Assembly (NCBI RefSeq): GCF_003628555.1 | Contig: NZ_CP021731.1 | Span: 3,782,001 to 3,846,000, forward strand | Direction of reading: 5' to 3' | Origin: Azoarcus sp. DN11 | GTDB lineage: Bacteria > Pseudomonadota > Gammaproteobacteria > Burkholderiales > Rhodocyclaceae | Length of the DNA stretch: 64,000 nucleotides | Shown: piece by piece, positions 7,415-20,013 of the stretch | Layout of the letters: the number at the start of each line of letters is the position of its first letter | How positions within the stretch are numbered: position 1 is the stretch's first letter | The notes under the pieces: model-generated | Told to the model about the DNA's origin: nothing | What the model saw: only the letters and a program-made list of their open reading frames with translations | Databases searched by the model: none | Made by a program: the position numbers and the translations under genes

Positions 7415-8218
7415 ATGAGCACGCACAAGGGTGTCGGCGGCCACGCCCCCCACTCCGTCGGCAAGGTCTACCTGGTGGGCGCGGGCCCCGGCGATCCGGA
7501 CCTGCTCACGCTGCGGGCGGCACGCCTGATCGGGGACGCGAAGATCGTCGTCTACGACCATCTCGTCGGCAAAGGCGTCCTCGCGCTGGTCAATCACGGC
7601 GCACGCCTGATCTACGTCGGCAAGGAATCCGGCAACCACTCGCTGCCGCAGGACCAGATCAACGGCCTGCTCGTCGAACTCGCGCGCACCGGTCTCGACG
7701 TCGTGCGGCTCAAGGGCGGCGACCCCTTCATGTTCGGACGGGGCGGCGAGGAAATGGAGGAGCTCGTCGGCCAGGGCATCGCCTGCGAAGTCGTGCCGGG
7801 CATCACGGCCGCGTGCGGCATCTCCGCCTGTACGGGCATGCCGCTCACGCATCGCGACCACGCACGATCGGTGGTATTCACGACCGGTCATCTCAAGGAT
7901 GGCAGCGTCAACCTCGACTGGCCCGCGCTCGCGCGGCCCAACCAGACGGTCGTGATCTACATGGGCCTGGGCGCGCTCGACATCATCTGCCGCGAGCTCA
8001 TCGCCCACGGCCTGCCCGGCGACACACCCGCAGCCGTTGTCCACGCCGGCACGACAAGCCATCAGATCACCCTGACCGACCGCATCGACCGCCTTGCCGG
8101 ATCGGTGAGACGCGCGGGAATCAAGTCGCCCGCACTCATCATGGTCGGCTCCGTCGTCTCGCTGCACAGTCTTCTCACGCAGGTTCCGCATCCCGACGAA
8201 TTTGCGCTCACGGCATGA
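7415..8218 (+). CDS. nirE: Uroporphyrinogen-III C-methyltransferase NirE
   Basis: SAM-dependent methylation of uroporphyrinogen III at C2 and C7 to precorrin-2, the entry to siroheme and heme d1. 267 aa. The SUMT motif VGAGPGDPDLLTLRA is at residues 22-36; RLKGGDPFMFGRGGEE and VVPGITAACGIS are the other family motifs. Being a stand-alone SUMT beside nirS favours NirE over CobA or CysG. It is divergent from nirC and reads toward nirS after a 146-base gap. GGAGAG precedes the ATG. Confidence 0.92.
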   Translation: MSTHKGVGGHAPHSVGKVYLVGAGPGDPDLLTLRAARLIGDAKIVVYDHLVGKGVLALVNHGARLIYVGKESGNHSLPQDQINGLLVELARTGLDVVRLKGGDPFMFGRGGEEMEELVGQGIACEVVPGITAACGISACTGMPLTHRDHARSVVFTTGHLKDGSVNLDWPALARPNQTVVIYMGLGALDIICRELIAHGLPGDTPAAVVHAGTTSHQITLTDRIDRLAGSVRRAGIKSPALIMVGSVVSLHSLLTQVPHPDEFALTA

Positions 8219-8262
8219 CAAAACCCCTGGCCTGGTGACTTCGTCATAGACGTATTGGTTAA

Positions 8263-10092
<1,830 letters not shown>

Positions 10093-10132
10093 TCGCCGCA
10101 CGGGCGGTCCTGCCGCCCCGACCGTTGCACCG

Positions 10133-10159
10133 ACGGCCAGCCTCGCGCTGGCCGTTTTT
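10133..10159 (+). terminator. Intrinsic terminator after nirS
   Basis: A nine-base-pair stem ACGGCCAGC / GCTGGCCGT with a 5-base loop is followed by T4-5. It lies 41 bases after the nirS stop and separates nirS from the convergent exonuclease gene. Confidence 0.85.
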
Positions 10160-10207
10160 CATCTGGCGGGATTCAGACCTGAAACGACGTGCCGACTCCC
10201 CAGGCGC

Positions 10208-10996
10208 TCAGGAAGCCGGCCAGGCGGCGAGAAACTCCTTCCAGTGCGGCGCGTCGATACGCGCGAGCGCGCTGCGCACCACGTCCAGTTCGGCAGCATA
10301 GGCGGCCGTGTCCAGCTGGCCGCGCATGCGCTGAAAACCGAGATACACGAGGTAAGTGTTCACGACATCCGTCTCGCAGTAGTCGCGGATCTCGGCAATC
10401 CGCCCCTCCTGCCACGCCGGCCATACGGCCGAGCCGTCCATTCCGAGCTTGCCCGGGAAGCCCATCAGCTTGGCAAGTTCGTCGAGCGGCGCATTCGCCC
10501 GCGGCTGGTACATCGCCAGCAGATCCATCAGGTCGAGATGGCGGCTGTGATAACGGCCGATGTAGTTGTTCCACTTGAAGTCACGCGAGTCGTGATAATC
10601 GCCCTCGCCCTGATCCCAGTAGCGCGGCGCCGACACGCCGTGGCGCAGGCCGCGGTAGTGCAGGACCGGCAGATCGAAGCCGCCGCCGTTCCACGACACG
10701 ATCTGCGGCGTGTAGCGCTCGATGCCGTCGAAAAAGCGCTGGATGATCTCGCCTTCGCCACTATCCGGCTCCGACAGCGAGAACACCCGAAACTGGTTCG
10801 CATCCCGCAACGCGCAGGAGATCGTCACGACGCGCTGCAGGTGATGCTGCAGGAAATCGGTGCCGTTCGCGGCGCGGCGCTGCTGGAACGCAAACTCCGC
10901 GACCTCGTAGTCGCTCAGATCATCCGGCAGCCCGTTGAGCACCCGGATGCCGGCCACGTCCGGAATGGTTTCGATATCGAATACGAGGACCGGCAT
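10208..10996 (-). CDS. Predicted 3'-5' exonuclease (PolB-like DEDDy type)
   Basis: 262 aa. The N-terminal VFDIETIPD provides the first DxE pair, SWNGGGFDLPVLHYRGL provides the Exo II Asp, and YCETDVVNTYLVY gives the YxxxD Exo III motif of DEDDy exonucleases. This matches the family of predicted 3'-5' exonucleases related to DNA polymerase B proofreading domains. The substrate is not known from sequence. It lies 20 bases downstream of cysM and probably shares its transcript. Confidence 0.82.
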   Translation of the reverse strand: MPVLVFDIETIPDVAGIRVLNGLPDDLSDYEVAEFAFQQRRAANGTDFLQHHLQRVVTISCALRDANQFRVFSLSEPDSGEGEIIQRFFDGIERYTPQIVSWNGGGFDLPVLHYRGLRHGVSAPRYWDQGEGDYHDSRDFKWNNYIGRYHSRHLDLMDLLAMYQPRANAPLDELAKLMGFPGKLGMDGSAVWPAWQEGRIAEIRDYCETDVVNTYLVYLGFQRMRGQLDTAAYAAELDVVRSALARIDAPHWKEFLAAWPAS

Positions 10997-11016
10997 CTAC
11001 GCCTCCAGAAACGCCT

Positions 11017-11907
11017 TCAGCCGGGAAACACGCCCGTCGACAGGTAGCGGTCGCCCCGGTCGCAGACCACCGACACGATCACGGCATTCTCCAGCTGCGC
11101 CGCGAGCCGGACTGCCACGTGCATCGCGCCGCCCGACGAAATCCCGGCGAAGATGCCCTCTTCGCGCGCGAGTCGGCGCGTCATCTCCTCCGCGTCGGCC
11201 TGGCTCACGCGCTCCAGTGCATCGACGCGCGGCTTCTCGTAGATGCGCGGCAGATAGGCCTCGGGCCACTTGCGGATGCCCGGGATCTGCGAACCTTCGT
11301 CCGGCTCGCAGCCGATGATGCGGATCGCCGGATTCTTTTCCTTGAGGAAACGCGAACAGCCCATGATGGTGCCGGTCGTCCCCATGCTGCTGACGAAATG
11401 AGTGATGCCTCCGCCGGTCTGTTCCCAGATCTCCGGCCCTGTCGCCTCATAGTGCGCGAGCGGATTATCGGGATTCGCGAACTGATCGAGGATGATGCCC
11501 TTGCCTTCGTCGCGCATGCGATCGGCCACGTCGCGTGCCATCTCCATCCCGCCTTCACGTGGCGTGAGCACCAGTTCGGCGCCGAAGGCGCGCATCGTCT
11601 GGCGCCGCTCGACACTCTGGTTTTCCGGCATCACGAGGATCATGTGATAGCCGCGGATCGCCGCCGCCATTGCCAACGCAATGCCGGTGTTGCCGCTGGT
11701 GGCCTCGATCAGCGTATCGCCGGGGCGAATGTCGCCGCGCCGCTCCGCATGCACGATCATCGACAGGGCGGGGCGGTCCTTCACCGACCCCGCCGGGTTG
11801 TTGCCTTCGAGTTTGGCGAGGATCACGTTGTTGCGCCCCGCCCCGATGCGCTGCAGGCGCACCAGCGGAGTTTGACCTACGTAATCGTCGAGAGTCTTGA
11901 AATCCAT
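11017..11907 (-). CDS. cysM: Cysteine synthase B (O-acetylserine sulfhydrylase)
   Basis: PLP enzyme making cysteine from O-acetylserine and sulfide or thiosulfate. 296 aa. The PLP lysine lies in NNPAGSVKDRPA, TSGNTG binds the substrate, GTTGTIMG holds the phosphate and SSGGAM is near the C-terminus. The short form with an Arg/Glu-rich active-site entrance fits CysM rather than the longer CysK. It starts about 115 bases downstream of ugd. Confidence 0.92.
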   Translation of the reverse strand: MDFKTLDDYVGQTPLVRLQRIGAGRNNVILAKLEGNNPAGSVKDRPALSMIVHAERRGDIRPGDTLIEATSGNTGIALAMAAAIRGYHMILVMPENQSVERRQTMRAFGAELVLTPREGGMEMARDVADRMRDEGKGIILDQFANPDNPLAHYEATGPEIWEQTGGGITHFVSSMGTTGTIMGCSRFLKEKNPAIRIIGCEPDEGSQIPGIRKWPEAYLPRIYEKPRVDALERVSQADAEEMTRRLAREEGIFAGISSGGAMHVAVRLAAQLENAVIVSVVCDRGDRYLSTGVFPG

Positions 11908-12022
11908 GTTGCTGTTATCCGGTAGCGTTGATTCCCAACGATCTTAAGCTGCCGGCGGCAGGCACGATAACCCGCGGCACGGCATAAGCTTATAGCGCCC
12001 GCGGCACCGGCGTGTCGCGGTT

Positions 12023-13345
12023 TCAGCGGCGGCCGATCCCGTGATACTCCAGCCCCACCCGCTTCATCGTCGCCGGCTCGTACATGTTGCGCCCGTCGAA
12101 AACGACCGGATGACGCAGCACCGTGCGCATGCGTTCGAAGTCCGGGCTGCGGAATTCCTTCCACTCCGTGACGATCACCAACGCGTCCGCGCCATCGAGC
12201 GCGGCCATCGGCCGATCCACGTAACGCAGGCGCGGCTCGTCGCCGAAAATGCGCTTCGCCTCGGCCATCGCGACCGGATCGTAAGCCGAAACCGTCGCCC
12301 CCCGACGGAACAGCTCGCCGATGATCACCCGGCTCGGCGCATCGCGCATGTCATCGGTGTTGGGCTTGAACGCGAGCCCCCACAGGGCGAAATGCATCCC
12401 CGACAGATCCGAACCGAAACGGGCGACGACCTTGTCGACCAACCGCAGCTTCTGGACCTCGTTCGCCTGCTCGACCGCGTTCAGGATCAGCAGTTCATGC
12501 TCATACTCGCGCCCGGTGCTGACCAAGGCCTTGACGTCCTTCGGGAAACACGAGCCTCCGTAGCCGCAGCCGGCATACAGGAAGTGCCAGCCGATGCGCG
12601 GGTCCGAGCCGATGCCCTGGCGCACCAGTTCGATATCGGCGCCCAGCACCTCCGACAGGTTTGCCAGTTCGTTCATGAAGCTGATGCGCGTCGCGAGCAT
12701 CGCGTTAGCGGCATATTTCGTCAGCTCGGCGCTGCGCACATCCATCACCAGCAGCTTCTCGTGATTGCGCTGGAACGGCCCGTACAGTTCCCGCATCAGG
12801 CCGATGGCACGCTCGTCCTCGGCGCCGACGATGATGCGGTCGGGTCGCATGAAGTCCTCGACCGCAGCGCCTTCCTTCAGGAATTCGGGGTTCGACACCA
12901 CGCTGAAGGGCAGGTCGACGCCACGCGCCTGCAATTGGGCGGCGATAGCGTCACGAACCCTGTCACCGGTCCCGACCGGCACGGTCGACTTGTCCACAAC
13001 CACGCGGTAGCCGTCCATGTGCCGGCCGATGTTTTGCGCCGCCGCCAGCACATACTGCAGGTCCGCTGAGCCGTCCTCGTCCGGCGGCGTCCCGACGGCG
13101 ATGAACTGGATGACACCGAATTTCGCCGCGTATTCGACATCCGTCGTGAAGGACAGGCGCCCCGCCGCGACGTTGCGGCGCACGATCTCGAGCAGGCCCG
13201 GCTCGTGGATCGGAATGCCTCCTTCCTCGAGCATGCGGATCTTTGCCGGATCCACGTCAAGACACAGTACATCGTTGCCCACGTCCGCGAGGCACGCCCC
13301 GCTGACGAGCCCTACATATCCGGTACCGACGACGGTGATCTTCAT
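12023..13345 (-). CDS. ugd: UDP-glucose 6-dehydrogenase
   Basis: Oxidises UDP-glucose to UDP-glucuronate for surface polysaccharide with two NAD. 440 aa. The N-terminal NAD site [13 protein letters not shown], the catalytic Cys in [10 protein letters not shown], and a C-terminal UDP-binding domain ([14 protein letters not shown]) are all present. It follows lapB after 76 bases that contain a hairpin. With lapAB nearby it fits an envelope-related context, although the exosortase-type genes lie far away. Confidence 0.95.
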   Translation of the reverse strand: MKITVVGTGYVGLVSGACLADVGNDVLCLDVDPAKIRMLEEGGIPIHEPGLLEIVRRNVAAGRLSFTTDVEYAAKFGVIQFIAVGTPPDEDGSADLQYVLAAAQNIGRHMDGYRVVVDKSTVPVGTGDRVRDAIAAQLQARGVDLPFSVVSNPEFLKEGAAVEDFMRPDRIIVGAEDERAIGLMRELYGPFQRNHEKLLVMDVRSAELTKYAANAMLATRISFMNELANLSEVLGADIELVRQGIGSDPRIGWHFLYAGCGYGGSCFPKDVKALVSTGREYEHELLILNAVEQANEVQKLRLVDKVVARFGSDLSGMHFALWGLAFKPNTDDMRDAPSRVIIGELFRRGATVSAYDPVAMAEAKRIFGDEPRLRYVDRPMAALDGADALVIVTEWKEFRSPDFERMRTVLRHPVVFDGRNMYEPATMKRVGLEYHGIGRR

Positions 13346-13370
13346 CTTTCAACCTCTTTCTGCAATGCAA

Positions 13371-13396
13371 GACGGTCCGCCTTTTCGCAGACCGTC
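13371..13396 (-). terminator. Hairpin between lapB and ugd (possible terminator)
   Basis: GACGGTC and GACCGTC form a stem extended by further pairs to about 10, with loop GAAAAG on the minus strand. No U-tract follows, so termination would be weak or Rho-assisted. Confidence 0.35.
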
Positions 13397-13421
13397 CGAG
13401 AATCGGGACAAATCGCGACGC

Positions 13422-14597
13422 TCAGGGCGCCAGATCGTACTCCTCGGTGCGCCGGGGAGGGTAGGTCTCCCAGCCACCGCAAGCGGGGCAGCGCCACTGG
13501 AACTGCCTCGCCTTGAATCCGCATTCGGCACAACGGTAGCGGGCCACGCGCCGAGTGTGCCCATGGATGAGCTGCTTCACCAGCTCGATGTCGCCGCGCT
13601 GCTCCGACGGTGCATGCAGCAGCGCCGCCTCGAGCAGCTTGTCGAGTCCCAGCAGGGTCGGATTGCGCCGCAACTCTTCCCGCACCAGGTCGTACGCGGC
13701 GCGGGACCCCTGCTTCTCCAGTTCCCAGTGGAACACCTCGTCGAGGAGGTCCAGCGAAGGGTGGCGCTCGAGCCACGAGCGCAGCAAGGTCTGGCCCTGC
13801 TCCACGCGCCCGAGCTTCGCATGCGCATCCATGATGCGCTCGGCCACCAGCGCCAAATAGATCGGGTCCTGGCTCTCGACGCGCTTCCACACCTCGATCG
13901 CCTCCTCGTGCCTGCCCTGTGCAACGACCAGATCGCCCAGCACCAGGCTCGCACGCACGCAGCGGCGATTGATCGAGAAGGCCTCGTCCAGATACTTTTG
14001 CGTTTCCTCGAACTTCGAGCTCGCCAGCGCGGAAGTCGCCAGTTCGCAATAGAAGTTCGCCACCTCCTTGCGCCACAGCACGCTCTCGTGATCCGGCAAG
14101 GCCTTCGCGGCCTCGACCGCCCTGGCCCAGTCCTTCTCCTGCTGGTAGATCTCGAGCAGGTAACGCATCGCAAGGTCGTTGAGTTGCGAGGCGCGCAACT
14201 GCACGAACACCGCCTCGGCGCGGTCCAGGAGGCCGGCCTTCAGGTAATCCTGCCCCAATTCGGCCAGCGCCTGCACACGCTGCTCCTCGGACAGGTCCTC
14301 GCGATCGACGAGATTCAGATGCATGCGGATCGCACGGTCGGTTTCGCCCCGGCGCCGGAACAGGCTGCCGAGCGCAAAGTGAAGCTCGATCGTCTGCGGA
14401 TCGATCTTCACTGCCTCGATGAAGGCATCGATCGCCTTGTCCTGCTGCTCGTTGAGCAGGAAGTTGAGACCGGAAAGATACGAGCGCGGCAGCGCGCGCG
14501 ACTCATGCACGACCTGGCGGATGTCGATGCGCGCAGCGAGCCAGCCCAGCGCAAAGAACAACGGCAGGGCGAGAAACCACCAAAGTTCAATATCCAT
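13422..14597 (-). CDS. lapB: Lipopolysaccharide assembly protein B
   Basis: Inner-membrane TPR protein (YciM) that in Enterobacteria controls LpxC turnover and coordinates LPS synthesis. 391 aa. One N-terminal membrane segment (residues 4-20) is followed by about nine TPR units and a C-terminal rubredoxin-like zinc site, CAECGF and CPACGG. All features match LapB. It lies 5 bases after lapA and is probably co-expressed with it. Confidence 0.92.
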   Translation of the reverse strand: MDIELWWFLALPLFFALGWLAARIDIRQVVHESRALPRSYLSGLNFLLNEQQDKAIDAFIEAVKIDPQTIELHFALGSLFRRRGETDRAIRMHLNLVDREDLSEEQRVQALAELGQDYLKAGLLDRAEAVFVQLRASQLNDLAMRYLLEIYQQEKDWARAVEAAKALPDHESVLWRKEVANFYCELATSALASSKFEETQKYLDEAFSINRRCVRASLVLGDLVVAQGRHEEAIEVWKRVESQDPIYLALVAERIMDAHAKLGRVEQGQTLLRSWLERHPSLDLLDEVFHWELEKQGSRAAYDLVREELRRNPTLLGLDKLLEAALLHAPSEQRGDIELVKQLIHGHTRRVARYRCAECGFKARQFQWRCPACGGWETYPPRRTEEYDLAP

Positions 14598-14602
14598 CGT
14601 AT

Positions 14603-14920
14603 TCAGAAGGTCTCGGGCGCCTGCATCTCGGGCGCAGGCGGCGCCGTCACGCTCGGCGAGGCCGGGCGGTCACGCTCGATGCGCAGGAGCTGGCGGCGCA
14701 GGCGGCTGATCTCCCGCCGCTGACGCAGGAGCGATCCGAAGGTCGCCGTCACCCCCAGAAGGGCGCCCGCGGTAAACGCCACCAGGATGACGAACACCAG
14801 CGGCAGCTGCCAGACACTGCCGAAGAAGAACTGGAGGCTGACCAGATGGTCGTTCTTCACCGCGAAGCCGAACAGCAGGAAGAACAGGAGAAGCCGGAAG
14901 AACCACATTAGGGGGCGCAT
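14603..14920 (-). CDS. lapA: Lipopolysaccharide assembly protein A domain protein
   Basis: 105-aa small inner-membrane protein (DUF1049) with two hydrophobic segments, about residues 5-20 and 40-62, joined by a short periplasmic turn (VKNDHLVSLQFFFG), and a basic cytoplasmic helix RQRREISRLRRQLLR. It pairs with LapB. An intrinsic terminator lies between ihfB and lapA, only 28 bases before the start, so lapA-lapB expression from upstream would need read-through. Confidence 0.88.
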   Translation of the reverse strand: MRPLMWFFRLLLFFLLFGFAVKNDHLVSLQFFFGSVWQLPLVFVILVAFTAGALLGVTATFGSLLRQRREISRLRRQLLRIERDRPASPSVTAPPAPEMQAPETF

Positions 14921-14948
14921 GAGGCCGCATTATCTCCGAGCGAATGAC

Positions 14949-14976
14949 AAAAAAGAAGGCGGCTCACGCCGCCTTC
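14949..14976 (-). terminator. Intrinsic terminator between ihfB and lapA
   Basis: Perfect nine-pair stem GAAGGCGGC / GCCGCCTTC with a 4-base loop, followed on the minus strand by six T. It should end most transcription from the rpsA-ihfB unit. Confidence 0.85.
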
Positions 14977-15012
14977 TCACTCGATCACGAGGCAAAACCC
15001 GAAACTGCACGC

Positions 15013-15297
15013 TCAGGCGTCGATGTCGACGCGCTCGCGCAATTCCTTGCCTGCCTTGAAATGGGGCACGTACTTCTGGGGTACATGCACCTTGTCTCCG
15101 GATTTCGGATTACGTCCCACACGTGGCGGACGGTAGTTCAACGCAAAACTGCCAAACCCGCGGATCTCGATGCGATCCCCGCGCGCCAGCGCGTCGGACA
15201 TCGCATCGATCACCATCTTGACCGCGTAATCGGCATCTTTTGCGACCAGCTGCGGAAAACGCGCCGCCAGCCTCGCAATCAGCTCCGATTTGGTCAT
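15013..15297 (-). CDS. ihfB: Integration host factor beta subunit
   Basis: 94-aa DNA-bending protein of the HU/IHF family. The start [11 protein letters not shown] is the family N-terminus; a TTG two codons upstream is less likely. The beta-arm motif [13 protein letters not shown] holds the intercalating proline, preceded by [13 protein letters not shown]. It follows rpsA by 12 bases, the order seen widely in proteobacteria. Confidence 0.95.
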   Translation of the reverse strand: MTKSELIARLAARFPQLVAKDADYAVKMVIDAMSDALARGDRIEIRGFGSFALNYRPPRVGRNPKSGDKVHVPQKYVPHFKAGKELRERVDIDA

Positions 15298-15309
15298 GAC
15301 CAATCAGAT

Positions 15310-17016
15310 TTACTGCTTCTGCTCGTTCAGCTTGGCCTTCAACAGCGCACCGAGGTTGGTCGTACCGCTGGAGGCGGTATCCGAAGCCAGCTTCTGCATC
15401 GCATCGCTCTGTTCGGCCTGATCCTTCGCGCGGATCGAGAGATTGATCGAACGGGTCTTGCGATCCACGTTGATGATCATCAGCTCGAGCTCCTGACCTT
15501 CCTTCAGCATGGTCGTCAGGTCATCGACGCGATGGGTCGCGGCTTCCGAAGCGCGCAGGTAGCCTTCCACATCGTCGTTCAGCGCGATCACCGCACCACG
15601 GGCATCGACCGACTTCACAGCGCCCTTGACGAGGCTGTTCTTCTCGTGCGTGGCGATGAAGTTGGTGAAGGGGTCGCCTTCGAGCTGCTTGACGCCCAGC
15701 GAGATGCGCTCGCGCTCGACGTCGATCGCCAGCACGACGGCCTCGACTTCGTCGCCCTTCTTGAAGCGGCGCACGGCCTCTTCGCCCGCATCGCTCCACG
15801 ACAGGTCGGACAGATGCACCAGGCCGTCGATACCGCCGTCCAGCCCGATGAACACGCCGAAGTCGGTGATCGACTTGATCTGGCCGCGCACCTTGTCGCC
15901 CTTCTTGTGATTGATCGCGAAATCGTCCCACGGGTTCGACATGCACTGCTTCATGCCCAGCGAGATGCGGCGACGGTCTTCGTCGATCTCGAGGATCATC
16001 ACTTCGACCTCGTCGCCCAGCTGGACAACCTTGGTCGGATGGATGTTCTTGTTGGTCCAGTCCATTTCGGAGACGTGCACCAGGCCTTCGATGCCCTGCT
16101 CGACTTCAACGAACGCACCGTAGTCGGTGATGTTCGTGACCTTGCCGAACAGGCGGGTGCCCTGCGGGTAGCGGCGGGCGATGCCGACCCACGGATCTTC
16201 GCCGAGCTGCTTGAGGCCGAGCGAGACGCGGTTCTTTTCCTGGTCGAACTTGAGCACCTTGGCATCGATCTCGTCGCCGACGTTGAGCACTTCCGACGGG
16301 TGACGCACGCGACGCCATGCCAGGTCGGTGATGTGCAGCAGGCCGTCGATGCCGCCCAGGTCCACGAACGCGCCGTAGTCGGTGATGTTCTTGACGATAC
16401 CCTTGACGACGGTGCCTTCCTTGAGGTTGGCGAGCAGCTTTTCGCGCTCCTCACCCATGGTCTCTTCGAGCACGGCACGGCGCGAAACGACGACGTTGTT
16501 GCGCTTGCGGTCGAGCTTGATGACCTTGAATTCGAATTCCTTGCCTTCGTACGGCGTGGTGTCCTTGACCGGACGCATGTCGACCAGCGAACCCGGCAGG
16601 AAGGCGCGGATGCTGTTGGTCATGACGGTCAGACCGCCCTTCACACGACCCGAAATGAGGCCCTTCACCAGCGAGCCTTCGTTGAGCGCCTTCTCGAGGT
16701 CGTTCCAGGCGGCGATACGCTTGGCCTTCTCGCGGGACAGGCGGGTTTCGCCGTAACCGTCTTCCAGGGCGTCGATCGCAACGTGCACGAAGTCGCCCAC
16801 CTGGACTTCGAGTTCGCCGCGGTCGTCGCGGAATTCCTCGATGGGAACATAGCTCTCGGACTTGAGGCCGGCATTCACGACCACGAAGTTGTGGTCGATG
16901 CTGACCACTTCGGCGGTGATCACTTCGCCAGGACGCATGTCCTGACGGGCCTCACTCTCGGCGAGCAGCGCGGCGAAATTTTCCATGGAATCGGAAACGG
17001 AGGTGGCAGAGGTCAT
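15310..17016 (-). CDS. rpsA: 30S ribosomal protein S1
   Basis: 568 aa with six S1 OB-fold repeats, each marked by [29 protein letters not shown] sequence. It binds mRNA to the 30S subunit. The start at 17016 (MTSATSVSD) extends the usual N-terminus by about ten residues; an internal ATG at 16986 ([10 protein letters not shown]) is an alternative. The 108-base gap after aroA-cmk may contain its own promoter and autoregulatory leader, typical of rpsA, but no motif was recognised. Confidence 0.95.
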   Translation of the reverse strand: MTSATSVSDSMENFAALLAESEARQDMRPGEVITAEVVSIDHNFVVVNAGLKSESYVPIEEFRDDRGELEVQVGDFVHVAIDALEDGYGETRLSREKAKRIAAWNDLEKALNEGSLVKGLISGRVKGGLTVMTNSIRAFLPGSLVDMRPVKDTTPYEGKEFEFKVIKLDRKRNNVVVSRRAVLEETMGEEREKLLANLKEGTVVKGIVKNITDYGAFVDLGGIDGLLHITDLAWRRVRHPSEVLNVGDEIDAKVLKFDQEKNRVSLGLKQLGEDPWVGIARRYPQGTRLFGKVTNITDYGAFVEVEQGIEGLVHVSEMDWTNKNIHPTKVVQLGDEVEVMILEIDEDRRRISLGMKQCMSNPWDDFAINHKKGDKVRGQIKSITDFGVFIGLDGGIDGLVHLSDLSWSDAGEEAVRRFKKGDEVEAVVLAIDVERERISLGVKQLEGDPFTNFIATHEKNSLVKGAVKSVDARGAVIALNDDVEGYLRASEAATHRVDDLTTMLKEGQELELMIINVDRKTRSINLSIRAKDQAEQSDAMQKLASDTASSGTTNLGALLKAKLNEQKQ

Positions 17017-17124
17017 AAAGAGTTGAAATCCAAAAGCCGCCCGGGAGCGGCCACCAGTGGTAGATTGAAATAAAGGTCGCCCCCGGCATCCCGGCCGGCG
17101 ATCCACCTCGTCGGGAACGCCCTG

Positions 17125-19059
17125 TCAGGAACGAACCCGGTCAAGCACAAAGCCGACGGCCTGCTCGACGTCCATTTCGGTGGTATCGAGAAGCGCCGCA
17201 TCCGGCAGCTTCTGAAGGGGCGCCACGGTTCGGGCGGCATCGCGCGCATCCCGATCCTGAAGATCCTTTAGAAGACTTTTCATGTTAGCAGCCATTCCCT
17301 TTTCGATCAACTGCTTATAGCGACGCTCGGCGCGCGCCTCGGCCGTTGCCGTCAGGAAAATCTTGGTCCCGGCGTCCGGAAAGATGACCGATCCCATGTC
17401 CCGACCTTCAGCCACGAGGCCGGGTGCGTGCCGGTAGTCGCGCTGCCGGTCGAGCAGCGCGGAACGGACCGCGGGCAGTGCGGCGACTTTCGATGCCCCC
17501 GCCGACGCCTCCTCCGAACGGATCGCATCGGTGACGTCCTCGCCGGCGAGGAACACGCGCCCCTCGGCGAAGCGCGCCGGCAGCGTCGCGGCGAGCGCCG
17601 CCAGTCCCGCCTCGTCGTCGAAGGACAGCCCGGCCCGGATCCCCGCCAAGGCGACGAGCCGGTACAGCGATCCGCTGTCAAGACAGTGGTAGCCGAGCGC
17701 TTCCGCCACCCGCGCGGCGACCGTGCCCTTGCCCGAAGCGGACGGACCGTCGATGGCGACCACCGGGACCGGTCCGGTCACCTCGGCAAAGCGCTCGAAA
17801 TAGGTCGGGAAGGTCTTGTTGACGCATTTCGGGTCGTTGATCCGAACGCGGCAGTCACCCAGCGACACCAGCGAGAAGCACATCGCCATGCGGTGGTCGT
17901 CGTAGGTGTCGATCGCCGCCGGGACGAGCCGCGCCGGCGCGGTCACACCCAGGTAATCCGGCCCTTCCTCGACGATTGCGCCGACCTTGCGGAGCTCGGT
18001 CGCCATCGCCGCGATGCGGTCGGTCTCCTTGACGCGCCAGCTCGCGATGTTGCGCAGGCGGCACGGCCCGTCCGCGAACAGGGCCGCAACCGCGAGCGTC
18101 ATCGCCGCATCGGGGATGTGGTTCAGGTCGAGATCGAACGCCTTGAGGCGGCCGCTCTCGGGGGCGCGCGCCTCGATCCAGTTGTCGCCCATCTCGATCC
18201 GCGCCCCGAGTTGCACGAGCGCCTCCGCGAATCGCACGTCGCCCTGGATGCTGTCGCGCCCGACGCCCTCGACGCGCACCGGCCCGCCGCCGATCGCACC
18301 GGCAGCAAGAAAATACGAGGCCGACGATGCATCGCCTTCGACAAAGACGGTGCCGGGACTGCGGTAGCGGACGCCTCCCGGTATGGTGAAGCGCGCCCAG
18401 CCCTCCCGCCGCACCGCGACACCGAAACGCGCCATCAGGTCGAGCGTGATGCCGATGTAGGGCTTCGAGATGAGCTCGCCGACGACTTCGACGGTGGTTT
18501 CGACGCCCGTGAGCGGCAGCGCCATCAGCAAGGCGGTCAGGAACTGGCTCGAGACGTCGCCGCGCACCCGCACGACGCCGCCCGGGCGAATCTGCGCAGG
18601 ACAGATATGCAGGGGCGGAAAACCTTCGCTGCCCGTGTAGCGGATATCGGCCCCGATCTGGCGCAGGCCGTCCACGAGATCGCCGATCGGGCGCTCATGC
18701 ATGCGCGGCACACCCGAAAGTCGATACTCGCCGCCCGACAGCGCGAGGGCTGCCGTCAGCGGCCGGAACGCGGTTCCGGCGTTGCCGAGGAACAAATCAG
18801 CCACCTTCACGGGGAAGGCCCCACCGACACCGCGCACGCGGTAATTGTCGCTGTCATCTTCGCGCGTCCACTCGACCCCCAGCGCGCGCAGCGCTTCGAG
18901 CATGCGCTCCACATCGTCCGACGCGAGCAGATCGCGGATGTCGGTCTCGCCTTCGGCGAGGGCCGCAAGCAGCAGTGTGCGATTCGAGATGCTCTTGGAT
19001 CCGGGCAGGCGAACCCGCCCGCACGCGCCGAGGAGCGGCGGCAAATCAATAAATTCCAT
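17125..19059 (-). CDS. aroA-cmk: Fused EPSP synthase (AroA) - cytidylate kinase (Cmk)
   Basis: A single 644-aa chain. Residues 1 to about 425 are 3-phosphoshikimate 1-carboxyvinyltransferase: [20 protein letters not shown] and YDDHRMAM motifs. Residues about 430-644 are CMP/dCMP kinase, starting at [14 protein letters not shown] (P-loop), with [13 protein letters not shown] near the middle. The two genes are adjacent in many proteobacteria; here they are joined without a stop. The start at 19059 lies 2 bases after the tyrA stop and gives the standard AroA N-terminus. Confidence 0.94.
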   Translation of the reverse strand: MEFIDLPPLLGACGRVRLPGSKSISNRTLLLAALAEGETDIRDLLASDDVERMLEALRALGVEWTREDDSDNYRVRGVGGAFPVKVADLFLGNAGTAFRPLTAALALSGGEYRLSGVPRMHERPIGDLVDGLRQIGADIRYTGSEGFPPLHICPAQIRPGGVVRVRGDVSSQFLTALLMALPLTGVETTVEVVGELISKPYIGITLDLMARFGVAVRREGWARFTIPGGVRYRSPGTVFVEGDASSASYFLAAGAIGGGPVRVEGVGRDSIQGDVRFAEALVQLGARIEMGDNWIEARAPESGRLKAFDLDLNHIPDAAMTLAVAALFADGPCRLRNIASWRVKETDRIAAMATELRKVGAIVEEGPDYLGVTAPARLVPAAIDTYDDHRMAMCFSLVSLGDCRVRINDPKCVNKTFPTYFERFAEVTGPVPVVAIDGPSASGKGTVAARVAEALGYHCLDSGSLYRLVALAGIRAGLSFDDEAGLAALAATLPARFAEGRVFLAGEDVTDAIRSEEASAGASKVAALPAVRSALLDRQRDYRHAPGLVAEGRDMGSVIFPDAGTKIFLTATAEARAERRYKQLIEKGMAANMKSLLKDLQDRDARDAARTVAPLQKLPDAALLDTTEMDVEQAVGFVLDRVRS

Positions 19060-19061
19060 GG

Positions 19062-19964
19062 TCACTCCGGGCTTGCAGCAGGATTGGCGGAATTGGCGAA
19101 CTGCTCGCCCCAGGCGTTGCGGGCCGCACGCGCCTCGCCGAAAAGCTCCTCCAGGCGGGTTGCGTCGCCGGACAAGAGCAATGCGCGCAGGTGAGCCAGT
19201 TCGGCGAGATACTGATCGAGCTCCGCGAGGAGCGCCTGGCGGTTTGCGATGCAGATGTCGCGCCACATTTCCGGATGGCTCGCCGCGATCCGCGTGAAAT
19301 CGCGGAACCCGCCGGCCGCGAAGCTGAACAACTGTTCGGCGTTCGACCTCTGCGCCAGATCATGCACGAGGCCGAAGGCCAGCAGGTGCGGCAGGTGGCT
19401 CACCGCGGCGAATACGCGGTCATGCTCCTGGGGCGGCATCTCGTGGATCAGCGCGCCGCACGCTTCCCAGGCTTCACGCACCCTGAGAATGGCCGCCGGT
19501 TCGTTTTCGGGCAGCGGGGTGACGACGACCCTGCGCCCCTCGTAGAGACTGGCAAAGGCCGCCTCGACACCGCTCTTTTCGGCACCGGCAATGGGATGGC
19601 CGGGCACCGTGTGCGCGAGATGCCCTGACAGATGGCGATAGGTTGCGTCGATCACGTCACGCTTCGTGCTGCCGGCATCGGTCACGATCGTGCCGGGCGC
19701 CAGATGCGGCGCCATCGCCCCCATCACCGCGTCCATTTGCCCCACCGGCGGGGCGAGCAGGACGAAATCGGCGCCGTCGAGCGCCGCAGCCCAGTCCGAG
19801 CAGGCCTCGTCGATCACACCGAGCTCGACCGCCCGCGCGAGCGACGCCTGGCTGCGCCCGATCCCGACGATGCGACGCGCCATGCCGGCACGACGCAAAG
19901 CCATTGCGAACGAACCGCCGATCAGGCCGACGCCGCACACCACCAGCTTGTCGATCACGCCCAT
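19062..19964 (-). CDS. tyrA: Prephenate / arogenate dehydrogenase
   Basis: Oxidative decarboxylation of prephenate to 4-hydroxyphenylpyruvate (tyrosine branch). 300 aa. The NAD site [17 protein letters not shown] is N-terminal; [14 protein letters not shown] carries the catalytic His and [17 protein letters not shown] the second conserved region. There is no chorismate mutase or ACT domain, as in other single-domain TyrA proteins. It lies between pheA and aroA-cmk in an aromatic amino-acid operon. Confidence 0.94.
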   Translation of the reverse strand: MGVIDKLVVCGVGLIGGSFAMALRRAGMARRIVGIGRSQASLARAVELGVIDEACSDWAAALDGADFVLLAPPVGQMDAVMGAMAPHLAPGTIVTDAGSTKRDVIDATYRHLSGHLAHTVPGHPIAGAEKSGVEAAFASLYEGRRVVVTPLPENEPAAILRVREAWEACGALIHEMPPQEHDRVFAAVSHLPHLLAFGLVHDLAQRSNAEQLFSFAAGGFRDFTRIAASHPEMWRDICIANRQALLAELDQYLAELAHLRALLLSGDATRLEELFGEARAARNAWGEQFANSANPAASPE

Positions 19965-20013
19965 GCAAACAACTCCGCAGACATCAGTCCTTCACCCTGC
20001 CGTGCCCCGCTGC

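Noticed and set aside
14944..17073. Long plus-strand frame over rpsA
   Set aside because: Antisense shadow of S1 repeats, with no recognisable domain.
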